Assembly (NCBI GenBank): GCA_039201605.1
Contig: JBCCRO010000027.1
Coordinates: 16,339-80,338, forward strand
Source: CADEDH01 sp039201605
GTDB lineage: Bacteria > Actinomycetota > Acidimicrobiia > Acidimicrobiales > SZUA-35
Direction: 5' to 3'
Length of the DNA: 64,000 bases
A program made the position numbers and the translations under genes. The notes beneath the pieces were generated by a model. It was not told the origin of the DNA, made no database searches, and worked only from the letters and a program-made list of their open reading frames with translations. Each line of letters begins with the position of its first letter. Position 1 is the first letter of the stretch. Shown piece by piece: positions 40,475-45,936 of the stretch.

Positions 40475-41346
40475 CAGGCGACCACCGCCTGGTACTCGTC
40501 GGCCTTCTCGCCCGTCGGGTCGAGGCGTCGGTAGACCTCCATCACGCTGTCGTGGTCGAGGTCGGCGTCGACGGGCGAGTCGAGGACGATCCGGCCGTCC
40601 TGGAGGCCGATCAGGCGGTTGGCCCACCCCAGGGCCAGATCGACCTGGTGGAGCGAGCAGAGCACGGTGATGTTGTCTTCGATGCAGCATTGGACCAGGA
40701 GGTCCATGACCTGGCCGGAGATCTCGGGGTCGAGCGAGGCGACCGGCTCGTCGGCCAGCACGATGCGGGGGTTCTGCATCAGGGTGCGGGCGATGGCCAC
40801 CCGCTGCTGCTGGCCGCCCGACAGGGTGTCGGTGCGCTGCCAGGCTCGGTCGCCGAGGCCGACCCGGTCCAGCTTGCGCAGCGCCTCCTCCCGCAGTGAC
40901 CTCGGGTACATCAACGCCCCCAGGCGCGGCCCGCGGACCCGGCCCAGCGCCCCCGAGAGCACGTTCTCCATGCAGCTGAGGCGGCCAACGATGTTGAACT
41001 GCTGGAAGACGAAGCCGACGTCGCGGCGCAGGGTCCGCAGCTGACGCCCCTTGGCCGCCGGCACGTCGACCCCGAGCACCTCGACCGAGCCCTCGGTGGG
41101 CGTGTGGAGGCCGTTGAGGTGACGCAGGAGTGTCGACTTGCCCGAGCCGGAAAGGCCGATGATCACCAGCATCTGGCCCTCGGGCACGTCGAAGGAGACG
41201 CCGTCGAGGGCCCGTACCCGGCCGTCGTCGAAGGTCTTCACCAGGTCGCGTACGACGACGGCGTTGGTGACGGATCCGTTCCTCGACGGCGTGGCGCCGA
41301 GCACGGGGTTGTCGGTGAGATCGATGGCGGGCGTGTCAGTGGTCAT
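40474..41346 (-). CDS. phnC: Phosphonate ABC transporter ATP-binding protein
   Basis: 290 aa ATPase energising phosphonate uptake. Walker A is GLSGSGKST, signature LSGGQQQRVAIARTL, Walker B IVLADEPVASLD, switch His in CSLHQVDLA. PhnC-specific text: VFQQFNIVGRLSCMENVLSG. The ATG at 41346 is preferred; an upstream in-frame start would reach into the intergenic hairpin. It follows phnD across a 131-bp gap with a strong hairpin. Confidence 0.92.
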   Translation of the reverse strand: MTTDTPAIDLTDNPVLGATPSRNGSVTNAVVVRDLVKTFDDGRVRALDGVSFDVPEGQMLVIIGLSGSGKSTLLRHLNGLHTPTEGSVEVLGVDVPAAKGRQLRTLRRDVGFVFQQFNIVGRLSCMENVLSGALGRVRGPRLGALMYPRSLREEALRKLDRVGLGDRAWQRTDTLSGGQQQRVAIARTLMQNPRIVLADEPVASLDPEISGQVMDLLVQCCIEDNITVLCSLHQVDLALGWANRLIGLQDGRIVLDSPVDADLDHDSVMEVYRRLDPTGEKADEYQAVVA

Positions 41347-41414
41347 GGGTGTGATCCGATCGTCGGTGCTCGAAGGAGTGGTGGTGGATGGGGGGAGACG
41401 GTGTTGTGGGTACG

Positions 41415-41448
41415 ACACGAGCCCGAGGGGTGAACCTCGGGCTCGTGT
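41415..41448. terminator. Strong hairpin between phnD and phnC
   Basis: A perfect 14-bp stem, ACACGAGCCCGAGG with its complement CCTCGGGCTCGTGT, around a 6-nt loop. It lies 29 bp after the phnD stop on the minus strand. No T-run follows, so it may be a partial terminator or an mRNA-stabilising element that favours binding-protein over ATPase expression. Confidence 0.7.
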
Positions 41449-41477
41449 CTCACCTCAGTGGTGGTGTTCGGTGGCGA

Positions 41478-42590
41478 TCAGCCGCAGCGGCTGGCCTGCG
41501 TGATCTCACACACTTGGCGGATGCCGTCGTAGAAGGAGTCGTCCTTGGAGACGAAGCCCCAGGTGTCCTCCTCATCGGCGAACGAGCAGTCGTTGTCCTC
41601 GGCGGTACCGGTGCAGTACCCGTTCTCGATGGCCCAGTCGACGTTGACCTTGGTCGTCATGACGTCCTGGAAGGCGGTGACGAAGTCGGCCGGGAGACTG
41701 TTGGAGATCGCCATCGGAGCGCCGGCGATGATCTGCGACTTCCAGATGATCTCCAGGTTGGCTTCGGCCTCGTTCACGCTTTCCTCGCCCTCGGCGGTGT
41801 CGATGACACCGGCGACATCGCCGGACTCGATCAGCTGCGAGGTGACCATCGAGTCGTAGGCGAAGCCGGCGTCGCAGTCACCGTTGGCGACCGAGATGGC
41901 CGAGGCGTCGTGGCCGCCGGCGAAGGTCGGGTTGATGTCGGTCGAGGTCTCGGACGGGTCGAGGCCCACGGCGAGGAGACCCTCGGAGGGGAACAGGAAG
42001 CCCGAGGTCGAGCCCGGGTCGACGAAGCAGATGTTCTTGCCTGCGAAGTCCTCGATGGAGGCGATGCCGGAGCCGGGCTGGGTGATGGCGTAGGAGCGAT
42101 AGCCGGGCTCGATGTCCGGGCCGTCGGTCTGGACACCGGCGACGGAAACGTCGGCGCCGTTGTTGGTGGCGATCACGTAGGAGAAGCCCCCGAATTGGGC
42201 GGCGTCGACCCGACCGGCGATGATGCCCTCGATCACGCCGGCGTAGTCCGACGCCTGGAAGAACTCGATCTCGATGCCGAGCTCGTCCTCGAGGATGGCC
42301 CGGGTGGTGGCGAAGTCGGCTTCGAGGCTGCTGGCGGCCTCGGCCGGCACGGCCCCGAACACGATCGAGGTCGGCCAGTCGGCGCCTGCCTCGGCCCCGG
42401 CGTCCGCCTCGGGCGCCGCCGCTTCCTCGGTGTCCTCCGTCGTCTCCTCCGCGGTCTCGGAGGCGCTGGCGTCCTCCGAAGGCGAGGTGTCCTCGTCGTC
42501 GGAGCTACCGCAGGCGGCGGCGATCAGACTGAGGCTGAGGAGCAGGGCGAGGAGGCCCGGCAGTCGCAGGTTGGTGTGGCTGGTCAACAT
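41478..42590 (-). CDS. phnD: Phosphonate ABC transporter substrate-binding lipoprotein
   Basis: 370 aa, PhnD/SsuA/THI5-type binding protein. N-terminal signal with lipobox IAAACG, then an acidic Ser/Glu/Thr linker (residues about 22-62) that would hold it near the membrane. The domain begins VFGAVPAEAASSLEADFATT and includes DYAGVIEGIIAGRVDAAQFG, VDPGSTSGFLFPSEGL and DAGFAYDSMV. First gene of the leftward operon phnD-phnC-phnE. The ATG at 42590 gives a normal signal peptide; longer readings do not. Confidence 0.9.
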   Translation of the reverse strand: MLTSHTNLRLPGLLALLLSLSLIAAACGSSDDEDTSPSEDASASETAEETTEDTEEAAAPEADAGAEAGADWPTSIVFGAVPAEAASSLEADFATTRAILEDELGIEIEFFQASDYAGVIEGIIAGRVDAAQFGGFSYVIATNNGADVSVAGVQTDGPDIEPGYRSYAITQPGSGIASIEDFAGKNICFVDPGSTSGFLFPSEGLLAVGLDPSETSTDINPTFAGGHDASAISVANGDCDAGFAYDSMVTSQLIESGDVAGVIDTAEGEESVNEAEANLEIIWKSQIIAGAPMAISNSLPADFVTAFQDVMTTKVNVDWAIENGYCTGTAEDNDCSFADEEDTWGFVSKDDSFYDGIRQVCEITQASRCG

Positions 42591-42601
42591 CTGGCGGTCC
42601 C

Positions 42602-42612
42602 TTGTCAAACAA
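42602..42612 (-). promoter_or_regulatory. TTGT..ACAA inverted repeat in the phnD leader
   Basis: On the minus strand TTGTTTGACAA, one base shorter than the core TTGTCTTGACAA of the site before phnF. It lies between the likely -10 and the phnD start, a repressing position. Candidate second PhnF site. Confidence 0.4.
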
Positions 42613-42657
42613 TCGGCCCGACGCCCGCGCGTCAGGAAATCTGGGTGATTGCCGAGG

Positions 42658-42681
42658 ACGCTAGGCAACGGTGGGCAACGG
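42658..42681 (-). promoter_or_regulatory. phnD promoter with two 10-bp-spaced repeats
   Basis: On the minus strand TAGCGT (42663-42658) is a likely -10. Directly upstream, GGCAACGG occurs twice on the plus strand (42664-42671 and 42674-42681), 10 bp apart, in the -35 region. This spacing suggests a bound activator or repressor; which one is unknown. Confidence 0.4.
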
Positions 42682-42717
42682 CAAATGACGTGGACATGGC
42701 GCGATGACGATCAGTCG

Positions 42718-43563
42718 ATGACGGTGACCTTCTCGTTCGTCGCCGTTCGCTTGGGCGTGGCCGACCGTTCAACCAAGGCCACCGCAGGCGCGCTGGAACA
42801 GGCCGCCCGTGACAAGGTCAACGGGGGCCGGGGTCGGCGAGGGTCCCGGGCTCGGCCCTGCAGTTCAACCTGCTGCCGGCGCTGGCCGAGAGCCCGGGAG
42901 CAGCGCCGGCTCCGGCTGATCGGTGACGTCGCCCATGAGTTGCGCAACCCGCTCAGCACGGTCCAGGGGACGATGGAGGCCCTGCTCGACGGCGTGCTCG
43001 AAGCCGACGATGACACCTTCGCCCGCATCGGTCGGGAGGCCGCCCGCCTACGACGCCTCGCCGATGACCTGTCGTCGCTGTCGGCGGCCGGCGAGTCGGG
43101 CGCCCTGACGCTCGGTCCCGTCGACCTTGCCGCCGTGCTCACCGAGGTGGTGGAGCAGTTGCGCCCCCAGGCCGCGGCCAAGGAGCTCGCCCTCGACCTG
43201 ATCCCGGCCGATCTACCGCCGATTCGGGGCGACGGCGACCGCCTGACCCAGGTGGTGATGAACGTGGTCGGCAACGCCGTGCAGTACACCGACGTCGGCG
43301 GCGTCAGGGTGCAGGCGAGGGTCGAGGGGGTCGACGTGGTGATCGAGGTGTCCGACACCGGTCGCGGGCTCGCCGCCGGGGACCTCACCCGGATCTTCGA
43401 GCGGTTCCACCGGGTCGATCAGTACTTCGCCGACGGCACCGGTGTGGGCCTGGCCATCGCCAAGCTGATCGTCGAGGCCCACGACGGCCGGATCACGGCC
43501 GCGAGCGAAGGGTTGGGGCACGGCACCACGATCACGATCGAGTTGCCGATCGGCCCGGCCTAG
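42718..43563 (+). CDS. Orphan histidine kinase, 5'-damaged
   Basis: The C-terminal 210 residues are a normal kinase core: H box DVAHELRNPLSTVQG, N box QVVMNVVGNAVQYT, G1 VSDTGRGLAAGDLTRIFERF, G2 GTGVGLAIAKLIVEAH. The N-terminus has no transmembrane or sensor domain and reads as Arg/Cys-rich noise up to about 42890. In the other plus frame, about 42857-42894 encodes ALQFNLLPALAES, what one expects just before the H box; one extra C near 42893-42896 would shift the frame. So it is either a pseudogene, a sequencing error, or a short domain protein. No response regulator is adjacent. Confidence 0.6.
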   Translation: MTVTFSFVAVRLGVADRSTKATAGALEQAARDKVNGGRGRRGSRARPCSSTCCRRWPRAREQRRLRLIGDVAHELRNPLSTVQGTMEALLDGVLEADDDTFARIGREAARLRRLADDLSSLSAAGESGALTLGPVDLAAVLTEVVEQLRPQAAAKELALDLIPADLPPIRGDGDRLTQVVMNVVGNAVQYTDVGGVRVQARVEGVDVVIEVSDTGRGLAAGDLTRIFERFHRVDQYFADGTGVGLAIAKLIVEAHDGRITAASEGLGHGTTITIELPIGPA

Positions 43564-43574
43564 GGGCCTGGCGG

Positions 43575-44360
43575 CTACGCGCCGCCGGCCCGGGCCTGGC
43601 GGGCCAGGGCCACCAGGTCGGCGGCGGTCGCACCGTTGCCGCCGACCAGGACCGGTATCCCGTGCTCGGCCTCCAGGCGGGCCTTCGCCTCGGCCGCTCG
43701 CTCCCCGGCCTCGTTCCCGGTGGCCGACAGCACGACGAGCTCAGCCGGATGAGCTCGGAGGAAGCCGTCGATCTCCGCCAACGGCATGTCGGCGCCGAGG
43801 TGCTCGACGGCCCAGTTGTCCTCGCGCAGCACGGCGGTGGCCATCGTCGTCGGCAGATGATGGGTGTCGCCCGAGAGCCCGGCCACCACGGCGGTGCCAC
43901 GTCGACGCCCTCGGGGGTTCGGCATGATCACCCCCAGGAGGCGGTGGACGATGGCCGTCGCCCGATGCTCGACGTAGATCGTGGCTTCGCCTCGCAACCA
44001 GGCGGCCCCGATGTCGGCCATGGGAGGCGCCAACACCTCGTCGATCAGGTCGACCACCGAGGTGCCGTTGGTGGCCAACAGGCGGACGATGCCGGTCGCC
44101 TTCTTCTCATCGCCCGCCAGCAGGGCCGCGTGCAGGGCCTCCCGCTGCCGATCCAGTCGCACCCTGGTCGGCGTCGGTGGAGCGACGGGGCGTCGCCGAT
44201 CGGCCTGGAGGGCGGCCAGATCCTCCCGAGCGACGCGATAGGCACCGTCGACCATCGTCGCCGTCAGACGACCGCTCCGCACCCATCGGTAGGCGGTCTG
44301 ATAGTGGACGCCGACCTCCTCGGCCGCCTGGGCCAGGGTCAAGGAAGAGGGGCCGGACAT
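43575..44360 (-). CDS. CarH/LitR-like B12-binding photoregulator
   Basis: 261 aa. Residues about 5-50 are a BldC/excisionase-like helix-turn-helix (LAQAAEEVGVHYQTAYRWVR). Residues about 75-145 are the helical B12 cap, with the photoreceptor signature W-x9-E-H-x-x-T intact: Trp121, Glu131, His132, Thr135. The cobalamin domain has Asp165-x-His167, the lower axial ligand, although the usual following Gly is Pro170. In Thermus CarH the residue after the Trp is the His that ligates cobalt after light; here it is Leu122. TAAAAT 6 nt before the ATG indicates a leaderless mRNA. It is divergent from the rhodopsin gene. Confidence 0.85.
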   Translation of the reverse strand: MSGPSSLTLAQAAEEVGVHYQTAYRWVRSGRLTATMVDGAYRVAREDLAALQADRRRPVAPPTPTRVRLDRQREALHAALLAGDEKKATGIVRLLATNGTSVVDLIDEVLAPPMADIGAAWLRGEATIYVEHRATAIVHRLLGVIMPNPRGRRRGTAVVAGLSGDTHHLPTTMATAVLREDNWAVEHLGADMPLAEIDGFLRAHPAELVVLSATGNEAGERAAEAKARLEAEHGIPVLVGGNGATAADLVALARQARAGGA

Positions 44361-44366
44361 GGACCG

Positions 44367-44372
44367 ATTTTA
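44367..44372 (-). promoter_or_regulatory. -10 box of leaderless carH-like gene
   Basis: TAAAAT, 5/6 to consensus, 6 nt before the ATG at 44360. Confidence 0.5.
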
Positions 44373-44384
44373 CACGAGGATAAA

Positions 44385-44399
44385 TTGATGCCTTGATGC
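44385..44399. repeat. Direct repeats between carH-like gene and rhodopsin gene
   Basis: TTGATGC occurs twice with an 8-bp period (44385-44391 and 44393-44399); on the carH strand it reads GCATCAA-G-GCATCAA and sits near its -35. The 112-bp divergent region is strikingly AT-rich. Candidate CarH operator. Confidence 0.4.
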
Positions 44400-44472
44400 G
44401 CTAAATAAGATTGAACGTTGCTAAAACCTTTCATGTCGCCGGTTGTGGCGACTGCGTGAAAGGAGCCAACCA

Positions 44473-45282
44473 ATGCTCGAACTCTCCGAGCTCCAGTACA
44501 ACCTCGTCTACAACTCGTTCAGCTTCGTCATCGCGTCGATGGGCGCGGCGACGGCCTTCTTCCTGCTCATTCGGAGCAGGATCGCGCCCCAGCACCGGAT
44601 GGCGGTGACCCTGACCACGCTCGTCACCGGCATCGCCCTCTACCACTACATCCGAATCTTCGGATCGTGGGAGGACGCCTTCAGCTTCAACGGCGAGCGG
44701 TTCATCCAGGACGGCCTGCCCTTCAACGAGGGCTACCGGTACGTCGACTGGCTGCTCACCGTGCCGCTGCTGCTGGCCGAGCTGGTCGTGGTGCTGAAGC
44801 TGGCCGAGGCCAAGTCCCGCAGCCTGATCATCCGCCTCGGCGTCGCCTCGGTGGCGATGATCGTGCTCGGCTACCCGGGCGAGATCGCCGATCCCGACAG
44901 CGCCTCGCGCTGGGTGTGGTGGATCGCCGGCATGATCCCGTTCGTCTACATCCTGTACGTGCTGTTCGTCGAGCTCGGCGGTTCGCTTGAGCGCCAGAGC
45001 GCCCGGGTCCGTCGCCTGGTCGGCTACATGCGGTACGTGCTCCTCGTGACCTGGAGCGTCTACCCGCTCGCCTACCTCGCCCCGCAGTTCATCGACAACG
45101 AGGCGACGGCCGAGGTCCTCCGACAGGTCGGCTACTCGGTGGCCGACGTGCTGGCCAAGCCCCTGTTCGGCCTGCTGGTGGTGGCCATCGCCCTGTCCAA
45201 GTCCCGCGACGACGGCTACATCGCCGCCATCGAGGGCACGGCGTCGCACACCGGCGCCGAGGCCGAGACCGCAGGGGTCTGA
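44473..45282 (+). CDS. Proton-pumping microbial rhodopsin (xanthorhodopsin/actinorhodopsin type)
   Basis: 269 aa, seven transmembrane helices. Helix C carries Arg89, Asp92, Thr96 and Glu103 (RYVDWLLTVPLLLAEL), the D-T-E set of outward proton pumps. Helix B has His58 in YHYIRIFGSW, the counter-ion partner of this clade. Helix G has the retinal lysine, Lys229 in DVLAKPLFG. Position 100 is Leu, the proteorhodopsin green-tuning state. In helix E the position aligned with the carotenoid-antenna glycine appears to be Trp (WVWWIAGMIP), so antenna binding is doubtful. Good Shine-Dalgarno AAAGGAG. Retinal synthesis genes are not in the window. Confidence 0.93.
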   Translation: MLELSELQYNLVYNSFSFVIASMGAATAFFLLIRSRIAPQHRMAVTLTTLVTGIALYHYIRIFGSWEDAFSFNGERFIQDGLPFNEGYRYVDWLLTVPLLLAELVVVLKLAEAKSRSLIIRLGVASVAMIVLGYPGEIADPDSASRWVWWIAGMIPFVYILYVLFVELGGSLERQSARVRRLVGYMRYVLLVTWSVYPLAYLAPQFIDNEATAEVLRQVGYSVADVLAKPLFGLLVVAIALSKSRDDGYIAAIEGTASHTGAEAETAGV

Positions 45283-45341
45283 CCACCCCTGGTTCCCCGG
45301 TCGGTACCGACTGACACGAGAGGTATCGACTGCCCGCTGAA

Positions 45342-45372
45342 GGGGCCCGGCGCGGTGGGCGCGCCGGGCCCC
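45342..45372. terminator. Long GC hairpin after the rhodopsin gene
   Basis: Twelve-bp perfect stem, GGGGCCCGGCGC with GCGCCGGGCCCC, around a 7-nt loop, 59 bp after the rhodopsin stop. No T-run follows. Confidence 0.6.
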
Positions 45373-45435
45373 TCGGCCCGCCCACCGGCGTCGAGGCGTC
45401 GCCGCCGACGAGCGCGACCGACGATGTGCGCCTTC

Positions 45436-45441
45436 TACATT
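45436..45441 (+). promoter_or_regulatory. -10 box of leaderless GGCT-family gene
   Basis: TACATT, then 6 nt, then GTG at 45448. Confidence 0.45.
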
Positions 45442-45447
45442 GGCGGC

Positions 45448-45789
45448 GTGAGCGACGCACAGCACCGACTGGCCGTCTACGGGACGCTCGGGCCCGGCTG
45501 CCCCAACCACCACGTGCTGGCCGACGTCGCCGGCCGGTGGCTCCCGGGCACGGTGCGGGGCACGCTCCGCACCCGGGGGTGGGGCGCCGAGCTGGGCTTC
45601 CCCGGCATCGTCCTCGACCCGTCCGGCGACGAGGTGACCGTCGATCTGCTCGAGTCGACCGACCTTCCCGACCACTGGCGCCGCCTCGACGAGTTCGAGG
45701 GGCCCGGCTATCGACGCACGGCGGTGACCGTCTCGACGCCCGAGGGTGACCTGGAAGCGTCGATCTACGAGCTCGCCGCCCTCGACTGA
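45448..45789 (+). CDS. Gamma-glutamylcyclotransferase-fold (AIG2-like) protein
   Basis: 113 aa. The family signature YGTLGPG is at the N-terminus, and the catalytic-type glutamate is in LDEFEGPGYRR. Such proteins cleave gamma-glutamyl amides or are uncharacterised AIG2-like members. I start at the GTG at 45448 because TACATT lies 6 nt upstream and the fold begins at LAVYGTL; a longer reading adds Arg-rich residues. It precedes the matrix operon by about 150 bp. Confidence 0.8.
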   Translation: MSDAQHRLAVYGTLGPGCPNHHVLADVAGRWLPGTVRGTLRTRGWGAELGFPGIVLDPSGDEVTVDLLESTDLPDHWRRLDEFEGPGYRRTAVTVSTPEGDLEASIYELAALD

Positions 45790-45852
45790 GACCGACGTCG
45801 ACCGCGCTCCGCTCCATCGAACGGCGCCTCTCGACGCGCCACGGCGGCGCAG

Positions 45853-45899
45853 CACGGGTCCGTGGGCACGCCCCGGGTTCAACAACCCGCCTCGGAGGC
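45853..45899 (+). other. Three consecutive small hairpins in the leader of the matrix operon
   Basis: CACGG/CCGTG (45853-45864), CGGGTT/AACCCG with loop CAAC (45874-45889) and GCCT/AGGC (45889-45899), followed by GAGGAGA and the GTG at 45937. It may be a structured 5' leader. I could not match it to the conserved cores of the known c-di-GMP riboswitches. Confidence 0.4.
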
Positions 45900-45936
45900 C
45901 GACGGGAGCACGTCAGTCTCGAGGAGAGTCCAGCTC

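Noticed and set aside
45853..45899. Known c-di-GMP riboswitch (GEMM-I or GEMM-II) in the matrix-operon leader
   Set aside because: The conserved core sequences that I know for these classes are not present; only generic hairpins are visible.
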